From positions 34,753,105-34,817,104 of the forward strand of contig JAPTYO010000004.1 in NCBI GenBank assembly GCA_036873135.1: DNA of 64,000 nucleotides, written 5' to 3'. The DNA comes from Clarkia xantiana subsp. parviflora. Its lineage: Eukaryota; Streptophyta; Magnoliopsida; Myrtales; Onagraceae. The notes below the pieces were generated by a model that saw only the letters and a list, made by a program, of their open reading frames with translations, was not told where the DNA came from and ran no database searches. Position numbers and translations under genes: made by a program. Each line of letters begins with the position of its first letter. The first letter of the stretch is position 1. Of the stretch, positions 1 to 11,558 are shown piece after piece.

Positions 1-1580
1 TCTCCTCAACAAGTTCAACAACAAAGGAGGAAAGGTTGGTCATCACGGCATTCACCTGCAACAACAACACAAGCACATCACACACAAAGAAGCCAGACAA
101 AAATGATAGATCCAACATAAAAAGAAAACAACGTACAGGAGCAAAGCGCGCGAGCGACTCCTCAACACACTTCAAAGCAGCCTCAGGGTCACGGGGGCAC
201 TTCTTGCGGTCAGCCGGCGGAACAGACCGCTGAACCACACGCACACCGACAGCAGGTGTGCTCAAGGAAACATCCTTGGGAAAGCGAATAGCAGACTGAG
301 AGTAGGGAGTCCACTCGTTCCCGGACACATCCCGATCAAGCCGACACATCAGATCAGACTTGCGAAGAGCTGGAGGAGTAGGAACAACTACACATCAAAA
401 GCAAACACATTAGGAGAAGGCAAACTATACCAATACAACAAGAAGTGAACCACAGTCACCTGCCAAGGAAGGCACCTCCGCTGAACGGCCGCTCCCCGAC
501 CGGGGGGCAGACATGGTCGAATCCGCATACATTGGTCCCTTCCCTTTGTCGCAGGAAGGAGCAAGAGGCATGCCGGCAGACGTCGACCTCTTAGGATCGC
601 TCGGGGAACGGACGTCAGCATCATTCTCTCGGACAGGTGCAACTCCCCCCGCCGTCGGGAGTACCAAGCCTGCAAAGACAACCACAAAAAGACCATTAGC
701 ATGTTAGCATGGGGAAAAATCTCAACGAAACCTTTAAAGGCACAAGTCCCATACCCGGGTCAACAGGAGGAGTGTCACCGAGGCCGGAAATGTACTCCCC
801 CGCCCTATTCGCCGTGTGAATCTTCTTCAAAGCAACCTTGTCTGTATCGGAGAACTCCTGAAAACGCGGAACGGGGTCGGTATCCACTATGTGAGAAGTC
901 GTCCAAGTCGTGCCCGCATCCTTTATAAAAAAGTACTGACACTTCCATTTGTTCTGGGAAGTGTCCGATCTTTCGCAGAACCGCGCCTCAGTATTCCACC
1001 CCGCCCTGCGCAAGCCAAGGGAGGAGAATCCCTTCTCGGTCATGTGAGGCCAACGCAAGGTGAAAGTACACATCCCAGACTCATCTGCCTTGCCCAGGCG
1101 ATAGAAGGCTCGAAAAAGCACTATCGAGTAATCCCAAGAGTTTAGATGACACTGCACCCGGAAACATGTCCAAGCTCTAAACCCCGGTGGAGCGATAGAG
1201 ACGGGAGAAATCCTGTAATGTCGACAAAGGCGGGCCAGATCCTGACAATAAGGATAGCGCAGCCCTTCTCGGAACTGTGAAATATAAACAGCCTCGTATT
1301 CAGCCGGAGGAACGGTGGGCCGACCAAATTCGACCCCCTTCACGACGTCCCAAGGATACGAGACCTCTATGCCGGGACACCAGCCCCGGGCCGAGACGTA
1401 GAGATCGAACTTGGAACGTGGGAGCTTGTTGGGAAAGAACATTTGGGTCTTCTCCAGTATTACGCGGTTACCCGACGGTCCCAAAAGCACACCGCTTCGA
1501 GACCCGGAATCAGAATCCATGGTGCCCTCATCAACCTCCCCATCAATGTTATCCGAAACAGAGTGATGAGACTTACTCAT
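1..1580 (-). CDS. Spliced antisense gene of gypsy element A; Transposase_28-like N-terminus (partial)
   Basis: Exons read on the minus strand are 1580-755, 669-460, 387-137 and 55-1 (continuing off the window). Introns 754-670 (85 bp), 459-388 (72 bp) and 136-56 all have GT..AG ends, and phases join in one frame (1, 1, 0). Exon 1 encodes about 275 aa resembling the plant 'putative gypsy type transposon' family (Pfam Transposase_28), with the stretch YISQFREGLRYPYCQDLARL followed by ARLCRHYRI. Exon 3 carries VGVRVVQRSVPPADR and exon 4 begins VNAVMTNLSSFVVELVEE; both have counterparts in element B. The start is the ATG at 1580. A TATAAGTATA-like stretch lies about 275 bp upstream on the minus strand. 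Its role is unknown; the family is common in plants and carried by retrotransposons. Splicing is predicted from sequence only. Confidence 0.72.
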
Positions 1581-3160
1581 TGCGTGAAGAAGCAGAAACC
1601 GTTGCCTACCAGGAACACTCTAAGTATCAAAGACACGCGCTTGCAAGCCCGTCAACCAAACCCTGAAAAAACCATACACAACTCAATCAAAAACCAGGGC
1701 CACGATCAACACCATTCACCAAGCCCTTTGCGAGGGCATCCAACCCAACAGACCAACTGTCCGCGAGCAAACAGTTAGGGACCCTCCCGCTAGGGAGTCA
1801 AAAGTCCCTACGCTCACCAAAGGCCTAGGCCACCCACTAACAAAATTTCCATATACTTATACAATATAACACAGGTATTCAAGCATTCAACTAAACGACG
1901 AGCTCAGGAGCTAAGGAAATCTAAAGCATGCAAAATTGGTCATAATTACCAAAATGCCATCCGGCCACATTTCGATCAAATTTTATCCCCAAAACGGCTC
2001 AAGGCTCCGGGGGCACATACAAGCAGCTCAAATACACTTAAGCAAGCCCATTACATGTCACGGGGAAACTTACCCCTACCCGAACAATTCAAAGAGCACT
2101 CGGGTCAACTAAGCCACCGATAAGCACGAGCTACCGAGCGATCACCTAAACTCCGGGGGCATGACTATCTACTCACAAATAATCGAGGAGTCATTATCAT
2201 ACTCGGGGGCATCATATCAAGTCACCCGCATCAAAATACAAAGGGTCGAACGTTTTGCTCGAATATGTCCGATTTCGAACCTCCACGATTTCACCTCGGT
2301 TGACCGAAACCTAAGGGCCTCTTCACAAAGGGAGTTCACTAACCATAACTCTATCTATCTGCATTTAAAGTTTGGCCAAAAACGAATTTTGAAAAATCGA
2401 ACCAAAATTTCACTTAGGCATTTCATCAAACACCTATCATGTACCTTATTAAAATTCGAAATTTGCAGCCCTAAAGGTCCAATTAACATCAAGAAAAGGA
2501 AGGAGGTGGACTACACAACCTAGCAAGTACCATACATCCAAGAGGTACACTCACATCCACCCTCCATTATTTAAAGTTGTTGATAACTTGGATTTTCACC
2601 ATCAAGTGACTTAGCTAAATTGGGCTAAGTTATTTCAAATGGTCTCAACTACTTGAAAACATTATTTTTATGATTTTTCATATCAAGTCCATTACATGTG
2701 AATTTCCAAACCCGGCGTTATTTCGTTTACTAAAACCGTCGTCTCGCCGTCGAGACGGCCATCTCGGACGACGGACTCCCGAAAACCATCATCTTGCATG
2801 AAAAACGTTTTATCAAAACTTTCATGATTTATTATCGTTTTAATACAATTAGTCATGGCATGAACGTTCCATATGTATTCGATCATCTTACAAACCCGAA
2901 AAATCTCATGTGTGCTCACGCCTCATTTTTTCCAAAACCACATTTATCATATTACTTGTAGTCCGTTGTGCTACTAACCCTTTGCGCAGTTTTCAAGCAT
3001 GACCATCTCAAAAAACTAAGGCAAGAAGCTCGTCTGAGCCGCGCGTATCCACCATTGGTAGGTCAAAACTCAAGGTGAGTGGACGACCCGAATCACGCGT
3101 ATACCCTATCTTAAAATAGAGTTAAACAAAGGTCAAGCCATTATTTAACTCAGGGGCAAG
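1581..3160. other. Non-coding 3' region of element A with polypurine tract
   Basis: No credible gene is seen. This stretch holds the presumed promoter of the antisense gene (AT-rich, near 1840-1870) and ends with the polypurine tract abutting the 3' LTR at 3161. The small open frames here are low-complexity shadows. Confidence 0.6.
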
Positions 3161-3908
3161 TGATGGATATACGCATGATTCGGGCTCGGTTTTAATTATT
3201 TGGACCTCATACACGCACGTAAGACCCACTACGAAACCCAATTTCGAGCTAACCGGGGGAAATCGGGCAAGTCGCGAACTTGCCCGGCACCCCCGGGGGC
3301 TTACGCGGAATTTCCGGGTAAGCTTAGCACCCCGGGGGTGTTGCGCACACCCCCCATTTTGTCTCGAATGTATAGGAGACCCGATTTTTAACTAACTCCT
3401 ATGTGTCCGAGACCTATGTTTCAAAGGCGCGCGCGTCCTGCTCGGGACGACCGCCTGAGACGAGCGTCAGAGTCCTCTTCCCAAAGCTCTCCCCTGCATC
3501 CCGGTTCACATTTTCACATTGAACCGGGTCAAAACCGGCTTACGGTTCAAGGTTGCCTATAAATAGCCACCTTGGGGGTAAGTATTTTCAAGTCACTTTG
3601 GGTGAGAATTGAGAAGAGCTCTGACCTCTCTCTAACTTTCTCTCTCTAGAACTGTCTAATGTTGACCGTCGGAGTGAGCGCACCAAGCACCTCCCCCCTT
3701 TCCACGGGAGTTGCTCGGTAATGCTCCTCTTGCAGGTACGGACGGACAGTCAGCGAGAGAGCCCGAAGGACTTAGTGCGATTTTGAAGACGAAGCCAAAG
3801 GCCCGTGCACGACCCTAGGAGACGGACTTGGCCCTAACAAGCTCGCACCCAACCCGAAGACATCGACAAGTTACTCAGCAGACAGCCCGCGTTAACTTGG
3901 TCGAAACA
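3161..3908 (+). repeat. 3' LTR of gypsy element A
   Basis: It begins TGATGGATATACG directly after the polypurine tract, as the LTR of element B does. A TATA box (TATAAATA, 3558-3565) is followed by a CT-rich leader and a GC-rich R/U5 similar in layout to B. The right end is placed at ACA 3908, because copia leader sequence resumes immediately after it; an alternative end at 3839 (CTAACA) would leave about 70 bp unexplained. Confidence 0.75.
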
Positions 3909-5195
3909 GTTTTCAATCTAATAAATCAGTCTTTTGAAAACGGTTATTCTATTGCAAATTACCGGAACGAGAATTTTCAAATAAGCATACCCGATCTTGG
4001 CTTTCCCAAGGCCCTTATGATTTTGTAAAATTATCCGATAATTTGCGCATGCATATTTATAATTATACTACATCTAGCAAAATCATCATACCATGCCATA
4101 AATATCGAACACAACATGCTTACACGTCATGCGTCTAATGTTCCTAGCATACAAAATTCTACGTAAAGTAAATTATCACATGCGTTCTATTGTGAACATC
4201 CTAGCATACGCGTCAAAACATGCAATATCCGCACACATCATGCATAATTGGCGACTGGAATTTTCGGTTTTATAAAGCGCTTTGAAAATATTAGGGGCTG
4301 TTTTGCAATTCATGCTTACAATCAATCATGCGAATTTCTAGACATGGATTCTAGGCACTTTCAATCAGCATAGCATGTCTATCCTATTGCGCAAACCATA
4401 TATTTAAATCCCAGAGCTCAATGCTCGCAATATAATATCCAGCTAGCTTGACTAAGTCAAGACGACAGTTCTAATTATATCAAAATATATGATGCAGAAA
4501 GTAAACTATTGCAAATCAGCTCACTAGTTTAATCTAGTCCCAAAAACATGCAAGTCCGAGATCCATCCCCATAATCGAAACCAGGCATTAGGGTTTTTAT
4601 TGAAACCGTGTATTAAAACACAAACCCTAAGAGCACTGTTTAGGCTAATTTTAAAGTTCGAAAACATTTTGGATTTAAAATTTGACATCCTATTTTATTG
4701 AACAATTTAAAATTTCCGAAAATTTTAAAGAGGTTCGGTCCAAATTTTAAAATCTGGTTCAACTCGGACTATTTTTTAAAAATTCCGGTTTGGTCCGAAA
4801 CGGTTCAATAGAATAAGATAGTGGTTCGGTTTATCACTCAAAACTGGTTAGGTTAGGTTCAAGTTAGTTACTATGGTTCGACCCGACTCGATTAAGAAAA
4901 CCCGGATAGGTTTATATATCCCGATCCTGTTTAGCAATTGGACCGGCCCATGAACCCTAGGGTTCGGCCGAAATAATTCTATAGGCTAAGTAGGGTTTTA
5001 AAATCCACCATAAAACTTAACTTAGCCATCAAGAATCATTAATTATATAAAATAATTTCCAATAATGCTTATATATATATAAAAATTCGGCATATGTATA
5101 TATATTTATATAAATATTGTCAAGATTATATATTTGAGATGTAAATCAATCAACAATATAAATATATATATATTAATATACAATTTTGGCCGAAT

Positions 5196-5200
<5 letters not shown>

Positions 5201-5236
<36 letters not shown>
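5201..5236. repeat. (AT)n microsatellite
   Basis: An uninterrupted AT dinucleotide run in the copia H leader abuts the left end of the MITE at 5239. The run masks the MITE's target-site duplication. Confidence 0.9.
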
Positions 5237-5238
<2 letters not shown>

Positions 5239-5241
<3 letters not shown>

Positions 5242-6162
5242 TAAGAACACAATAGGGGCCTGAATGTTTGCCCATGTTGCCAAAAGGGGTCTGAATTGAA
5301 AAAACGTATTATTAAGGGCCTGAATTTTGAGTTTTGTGTTTTTTCAAGTCTCCGTCCAAATTTTCTGTTAAATCTAACAGATTCACGTGAAAAGACAAAA
5401 ATACCCTTTTGTAATTATTATACAATTTATCAATTTAATTAATAAAATGTGAAATGTCTAAAATACCCCTACACACTAATTATGCAATTAAGTCCACCAC
5501 GCTCCGGCCACCGCCCGGCGACCACCACCCGGCTCCGGCGACCGCCACCGGCCTCCGGCGACCACCACTGGCCTCCGATCGGAACCAAAAAAGCTCCGAT
5601 TGGAGCTCCGAAGCTCCGATCGGAGCCAAAAAAGCTCCGATTGGAGCTCCGAAGCTCCGATCGGAGCTTTGGAGCTCCGGTCGGAGCTTTGGAGCTCCGA
5701 TCTGGAGCCCTGTGGCTCCGATCGGGAGCCACAGTGCTCCGATCTGGAGCTCTGTGGCCCCGATCGGAGCTTTTTTGGCTCCGATCGGAGCTTTTCGGTG
5801 GTCGCCGGAGGTCGGAGGTGGTCGTCGGAGGCCGGTGGTGGTCGCCGGAGGTCGGTGGTGGTTGCCGGAGTCGGGGTGGTGGTGGCCGCCGGAGCTGTGG
5901 TGGCTTAAAGGGTATTTTCGTCATTTTAGGTCAAACCTATAAGAGACCCACTTTGGTCAAAGGGCATTTTCTTGTTTTCAAATTATTTTTGGTCACATGC
6001 TTGGCATGTGACCACTTTCTGTCACTTTTAATAGAAAAAATAGACGGAGACCTCACTTATACACAAAACTCAAAATTCAGGCCCTAAATAATACGTTTTT
6101 TTCAATTCAGACCCCTTTTGGCAACATGGGCAAACATTCAGGCCCCTATTGTGTTCTTAACC
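5239..6162. mobile_element. MITE with long terminal inverted repeats (MULE-like), GC-rich core
   Basis: The terminal inverted repeats are about 110-120 bp, begin GGTTAAGAACACAATAGGGG at the left and end with its reverse complement at 6162. They are nearly identical apart from single-base indels. The core (about 5500-5900) is built of degenerate repeats of the palindrome GCTCCGATCGGAGC. Both flanks are TA repeats, so the TSD cannot be read. The long TIR and GGTTAA ends resemble the 9-bp-TSD MITE at 46479. The long overlapping open frames inside (about 5449-6087, both strands) are products of the repeats, not genes. Confidence 0.8.
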
Positions 6163-6265
6163 TATATATATATATATAAATTCAGTACTTATATTGTCAA
6201 GATTCTATTTTTAATATATAAATCAATCAACAATATAAATATATATATTAATATATTTTCAGCCG

Positions 6266-6268
<3 letters not shown>

Positions 6269-6315
<47 letters not shown>
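6269..6315. repeat. (TA)n microsatellite
   Basis: A long TA run in the copia H leader; equivalent runs occur in the leaders of E (31675-31815) and F (48983-49021). Confidence 0.9.
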
Positions 6316-6318
<3 letters not shown>

Positions 6319-6942
6319 CGAATATATCTTTTAGGGATTAAAATATGTAGACAATATATCTTCTTAATTGTTTAATAGTAACTAAATCTATCAATATATA
6401 TATTAACCCTATTTTAATCCATATATATTGATAGTTAATATGTTTTACAATATTATATTAGAACCTATCCTTGTTTCCAACTTCTAGATATAGTTACCTA
6501 TTAATAAAATTTAAAAATGGCAACCTATATCTATTATAGATTGTGCCGAAATTTTAATTGCTTGGTGGCTAAGAAAATTAATTTTTTTACCTAAAACACC
6601 CCTAGGAATTTTCGGCACTAACAAGAAAATTGGAAAAGTTGTCAAATTTTAGGATCAAACTCTAACTTGATCATGAATCCAAAACATGTTCTTGATAAAA
6701 CTCATGGTGTTCTTGAAGATCATGAACATCAAACTTAAATTGATCATGAAAAATTCGGTTTTGATCTAGAAAAACATTTAAATTTGAAAATTTTAGTTTT
6801 TAAAGATCAAACACATGAAATCTACTTAAAAATTTCGGATTCTTCATGGTGTTCATGAACATCAAAAATTCGATTTTTATGAACATCAAGAACATCAGTT
6901 TATCAAAATTTTAGGAACTCCTAACACAGGCTCTGATACCAC

Positions 6943-7853
6943 TATTGGATTACGGGGACGTAATACTACGGAATGCTAAACGTGTACTAGCAAGAAATCT
7001 AATATACGCAGCGGAATTAGTACACATACCTTTAAGCTTTCCTGCCCAAGAACGATGTGGAGGGAGTTCTGATCCTCCGGTCGGAACCACGTGCAAGTTC
7101 TTCGTTAGAAGAAGTCCCACGCGATGTAGCTTTACAACAAGACCTCTGATCGATTCTTCAACGGAGATGGAACCTCAGACCAGATGTGATGGTGCCGAAT
7201 TTTAGACTAAGGGAAACAAGTGTTCTCAATGGAGATCCTTATTATTATGAATGAGTGAATAAACCCTAAACAGACACCCATATATATAGTATTGGTGGAG
7301 TTGCCAAAAGGCAACTCCAACCAATGTGGTATAGGGTGGCCGGCCGGATTGCATGTATAAGGGGAAGGCCCAATTTTGGGCCTCCCTTGTCAATTATTAA
7401 TTGGATTTGGCCCAATTAGCCCAGATTGACAATTACCTAATTAACTTAGGTAATTCCCTTAATTAACGGGCTCCTATTACGGCGCCACGTCACCATATGC
7501 TAACACACACATGGTAGGTGAATTTGTCATGGAGACTCTTCGAAGCGCTCACGTTTCACACGGTTGCGGCCTTGGCTGAAGTGGTCATTTTTCCTGCAAA
7601 AAGAGTAGGGACACTCAAATCTCAAGGAAAAATCGAGTACAATTTATCATACCTGAGTGTTGGATATCCCGAGTGCACAATTTGTTCTCTGTACAACCCG
7701 ATGGCCGCATGTTCTTTTTACGTTGCCTCATTTGACCGTCAGAACTTATACGTACAGGATACCTAACCAAGGGTACCTGCGATCTAAGGTGTTTTGCACA
7801 ATTCCCTTAATTAACGGGCTCCTATTACGGCGCCACGTCACCATATTCTAACA
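6943..7853 (-). repeat. 5' LTR of copia H with internal duplication/insertion
   Basis: The core LTR is 6943-7505 (minus strand TGTTAGCATATGG ... ATCCAATA, the final CAACA changed to CAATA), with the primer site next to it at 6941-6929. A hairpin (7291-7325) sits beside the TATA box (7281-7288). The first 53 bp of the LTR, in element sense, appear twice (7453-7505 and 7801-7853, one mismatch), separated by 295 bp of unrelated sequence (7506-7800). The outer copy abuts the flanking CCAAT. Confidence 0.75.
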
Positions 7854-9065
7854 CCAATATGTCAAACCGGGACGAATTAAAATCGAACCGAGTTTTCTCA
7901 ATCGGTTCGACCTATTCGGGTCGGGTCGGACCGGGGTAATTAAGTGGATCTAGCCGAACTAGTTTTGTGTGTTGAACCGAACCGAACCCTATTTTTAATT
8001 GGACTGGTTCGGACCGAACCAGATTTTAAAATTAAAACCGAACCGAACCGAATTTTAAACCGAACCGAAATTGACTGAATCGAAATGATTTTCAAAACCG
8101 AATTCAAGTCAATTAAATAAAATATGGTGGTCAAGTTTTAAAATCCAAATGTTTTGAACCTTAATAGGCCTACACAGTGCTCAAGGTTTGCTAACATTTA
8201 TGCCTTGTTTCGATTATGGGGATAGATCTCTGAGATATATGTTTTGGGACTGGTTAAATTAGTGGGCTGAATTGCAATTGTTTATTATTCGATATATATA
8301 TTTATGCATAATTAGAAATGCTGTCTTGACTTAGTCAAGCTAGCTGGATATTGCATATTGTGGGCGGTGCCCTGGTTAAATATATGGAATGCGCACTAGG
8401 ATTGACATGCTGTGATGGTTGAAAATGCCTAGGATTCATGTCTAGAATGCTGCTTGATTGAATATAAGCATGAATTGCAAATCAGCCCCTAATGTTTAAA
8501 ATTATTTTAAAACTGAAAACCAGCCGCCAAATATGTATGATTGTTGTGGAATTTTTAAGTTTGACACGTATGCTAGAATGTTGAGAATGTAGTTGCATTT
8601 GATAATTTACATGGAAGTAGAATTATGTATGCAAGCATGAGTTCCTCGGAACATTAGACGCATACGCGTAAGCATGAATGTGGTTTGTATGATGAATGTT
8701 ACTAGCATATGATAATTTGCATGGATAGTAGAATTATATATGCATGAGTGAATTCATCGGAATATTTTTCCAAAATAAAAAGGGCCTTGGGTAAGCCAAG
8801 ATCGGGCATGCTTGTTTTAAAATTCTCGTTCCGGTAATTTTCGATTAAAACCGTTTTAAAAGACCGATCTATTGGATTGAAAATGACAATAATGTGAACT
8901 CTTTTACAGCCATCTTCCATTAGTTTACTAGTGGTCGGTTGGTTTAGATGACTGAGGAATCATTATTTGTCGGATTCAATCTTAATAGATATTTGATGTA
9001 TGCAATTCTTTCTCAAAATGTTATTGTCTCCCTGATTTTGCTTGATTATCAATGTGTTAGTTTTC
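7854..9065 (+). other. Leader of copia G
   Basis: Non-coding; it aligns with the E leader from about 32000 to 33196 (AACCGAACCG blocks, a segment around GACTTAGTCAAGCTAGCTGG, and the end GACTGAGGAATCATTATTTG before gag). The upstream half of the leader is separated off by copia H. Confidence 0.7.
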
Positions 9066-9698
9066 ATGGTTGAACCGATACAGTTCTACAAACCTCGCAA
9101 CCTGGACGACATGGATTATGATGCTTGGAGGGACAATGTTATGGATCTCCTAATCGCTGCGGATCTCGACGATCAAGTCAATCCGACAGCAGAAAGGATA
9201 AGCCTGGATGAAAATGGAAACCTTCATGAGAGCAATAGCAAGAAAAGGTTAAGGAAGGATCGTAATGCACGAGAGTTGATCCTCTCGCAGCTGACAACAT
9301 AAGTAGAAGAAGATTCTACACAATTCAGCGTATTGCATCTTTTGTGTGCCATATACCTTCGCTTCGGCAAGGGTAAGGCCGCTGAAGCTAGAGCCTTAAT
9401 GGCAGAATACTACAGTGTTCTATGCAGTGATGACGGTGTAATAGCTTATCAAGATCCCGCTGATGAGTTAGATGTATGGACAAGAGCTCGAAAAGTAATG
9501 ACAATGTTTCCTCTTTCATGGTTTGTTGACGAAAAAGGGCTCACGCTTATGATCAAAACGATTAAGACGACAATAGACCTATTCAAAGCAGATGATAAAG
9601 AAGGAAACTTTCCGAAAGAACCCGAGGTATTCGATGAAAGATTCATTGGTATGCTAAAATGCTTGGCAACCCCCGGCAACAAAAGGTCTAAACGTTGA
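9066..9698 (+). pseudogene. Copia G gag-like ORF, one internal stop
   Basis: This is 211 codons in one frame from ATG 9066, broken only by TAA at 9300-9302. It aligns throughout with the intact 206-aa gag-like ORF of copia E (33197-33817): shared features are YDAW near residue 20, a RKDRNARELI segment, LRFGKGKAAEARALM and MFPLSWF. It ends with a basic KRSKR tail followed by TGA, matching KMSKR-stop in E. The architecture resembles copia gag (Retrotran_gag_2/UBN2 type), but no zinc knuckle is present. It is non-functional as written. Confidence 0.75.
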
Positions 9699-11550
9699 AC
9701 AATACCTTCACGGTACAATTTGGTTAAGACGACATGTCCATCATTCTTCTTCGCAACTGCTTCAAGTTTGATATCTGAGACCCCCAGTATTGTTTATGAT
9801 GGTTTTTATTTCCTAATGTTCATTTTGTTTGAATTCTGGTTGTTATTATTTCAGAATTATTGAATAAAGTAGTTACCATTCGATTTGAAATGAGTTCTAG
9901 TTATCAAGATCAATCGACTCGGCTAGAAACGAGTTCGATCCGAAAAGTAAGTAACCGAGGCAATAAAGCTATTAGAAGTAGCTGAATCAAACAAACTCCA
10001 TACATTTCCTCATACATCTAATCCTTTGAGTAGAATCAAAATGTCATTAAAATCCATTGATTGCGTAGTTCTATGAACGAACCGGTTATAAATCTTTATT
10101 TCTTTGTTAATACTCCATTGATTGAAATAAAATGTAATGATGATCTTGTTTTGAAAACCGATTGGATTAAATTGAATTAAATTCAGAAATGAAATGATAT
10201 AACCGAGGGTTAAAAGTAGGGTAAGTTGCGCCTCGCGCAAGTGGACCTCGAAAGAGGAACAGATCGTTTCAAAGTATGAGCTTAATAATGAAGTGTTTAA
10301 ATGATGATGTGCTGAATTTTCGTTTGCATTCCTTCGGAAATAACTTATTGATAACGTATACATCGGTAAGAAGTAGTCTTCGGAAGCCACCACGACCTTG
10401 TAAAAGTATCGACTGACGCATAAGGTGAAAACCAAAAATGCTCAGTTCGGAGATGGGATAAAATCTCTGAGATAAGTTTGCAAACGAAGAAGGACGAAGT
10501 CGGTTAAAAAAATTTCCTTCCGAACGCCTTGAACGACAAGTCAGGCTAGGCATTCAACTCAAAACACCCACTTCTGGAAGCATAGTCTATAAAAATTAAG
10601 TTAGAGTCACTTAATCAGTTGTTCCCTAAGGGATGATGAGAAGTGATTCACATTCATGTAAAACTGTGTTCCACCGAAATCGGTTAAAATCACGCCACCA
10701 TGAGAGCTGAAGAGTGATAATGAGTTAAATCATATCACCATGCGACATTAATTTGCGCATTAAACACGTATTTAGGACAAGAGTATGTCAACTACTCTTT
10801 GAAAGTACATGTTTACAACTTAAAGACATGGTACCGTGGTCGAACATGTGACATTACATACTTGAGAACGAATTTTCCGATGCATTGACAGTTCAGAATA
10901 ATGATTCACGACAGAATCAAGATCAAGATATTACGGATAGCAGGTCCTACTTAATTCGAGTGAGAGAGATTTGAACCAGCAACTCAAGTGAATGACATGG
11001 TAAATGATAATGGGAACATTTTCATAATAAATCAAGTGGAAGGAATAAACACCTACCACAAGTAATCACTGTTGCTGTTTGGACGAATCAAGTTGAACCT
11101 GATTATCGTAATGCTGAACCAGGATTGCCATAACTACCTTTACTACCCATTGTTCCCAGTGGGAACTTGGTTCCAGATCCTAGTGATCAAGGAATTCATC
11201 TTGGAAGTAAAACTCCAAGACCGAGAAGTCGTCCAAGGAAAGTTGTTGGTTATGGTTCAAGCACCGCTCCTGTACCCAATAGAAGTGATGCTCCGATAAG
11301 AGGCATTATTCCGAGTGGGAGAGACATTAAGACTCAAAGACGGGATAAAAACAAGCCTAGAAGAAAGTAAAAGGCGTCGAACTCCTCCAAAGAAGTATCC
11401 CATCTAGAAAAGTGATGACCTCACTCTAACAGCTGTTAGCCTGCATTGGAAAGACCTCAAGTGGAGAAATGGAGGAAAATAATAAATGAGAGAAATCGCC
11501 TTAAATGAAATCCATTATAGTCTATAGTTGATATACCTGCTAACCACAGG
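9699..11550 (+). other. Middle region of copia G: no recognisable protease or integrase
   Basis: This is the interval between gag and RT where copia elements encode protease and integrase. I see neither the integrase zinc-binding/DDE signature nor a DTG/DSG protease motif. A short readable segment (11167-11370), VPDPSDQGIHLGSK then PRPRSRPRK and IIPSG, also appears in F (about 17290-17440, minus) and weakly in E (about 35200-35350), and probably represents the linker upstream of RT. The other open frames are short and unsupported. Confidence 0.65.
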
Positions 11551-11558
11551 GGCATAAG

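Larger units (their letters stand above)
1..3908 (+). mobile_element. Gypsy-like LTR retrotransposon A (3' part, Tat-like), truncated by window edge
   Basis: This is the 3' end of a plus-oriented Ty3/gypsy-type element: an antisense gene (1-1580), non-coding DNA, a polypurine tract (ACTCAGGGGCAAG, ending at 3160) and a 3' LTR. The tract matches those of elements B and D in this window. The gag and pol genes would lie left of the window. The element is inserted in copia H: the sequence right of 3908 is copia leader, aligning with the leader of F near 19795. Assignment to the Tat-like group is inferred from the antisense gene and from similarity of layout to B. Confidence 0.8.
3909..6928 (-). 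other. Untranslated leader of copia H
   Basis: About 2.1 kb of leader (excluding the MITE at 5239-6162) aligns with the leaders of E (31018-33196), F and G. It contains blocks of AACCGGTTT-type pyrimidine/purine alternation, TA microsatellites and repeated AATCAATCAACAATATAAAT motifs on both sides of the MITE. No protein-coding potential is seen. Confidence 0.7.
3909..7853 (-). mobile_element. Copia element H (5' part: leader and 5' LTR, minus strand)
   Basis: Read on the minus strand it has an LTR (7853 down to 6943), a primer-binding site complementary to initiator tRNA-Met (TGGTATCAGAGCC, 6941-6929) and a long untranslated leader down to 3909, where gypsy A interrupts it. The rest of H lies left of the window. 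The right boundary CTAACA at 7853 is followed by CCAAT, which fits the continuing leader of copia G, so H is read as inserted in G. The left TSD is outside the window. Confidence 0.75.

Noticed and set aside
3161..3839. Alternative right end of LTR A at CTAACA 3839
   Set aside because: It leaves 3840-3908 unexplained, whereas an end at 3908 joins directly to copia leader; it remains possible.
5449..6087. Long overlapping open frames on both strands (up to 212 codons)
   Set aside because: They are produced by tandem copies of GCTCCGATCGGAGC in a MITE core; the peptides are repetitive on both strands and in several frames.
6929..6941. tRNA-like sequence TGGTATCAGAGCC and its complements
   Set aside because: It is the primer-binding site of copia elements, complementary to tRNA-Met; no tRNA gene fold surrounds it.
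6945..7205. Conserved antisense-type frame in copia LTRs (also 30780-31004 and 48705-48959)
   Set aside because: It overlaps the U5/R region of homologous LTRs; conservation follows from LTR ancestry and the frame runs through the LTR end.
10010..10553. Two overlapping minus-strand frames (141 and 94 codons) in copia G
   Set aside because: They lie in the degraded middle region, share no similarity with E or F, and have no recognisable domain.
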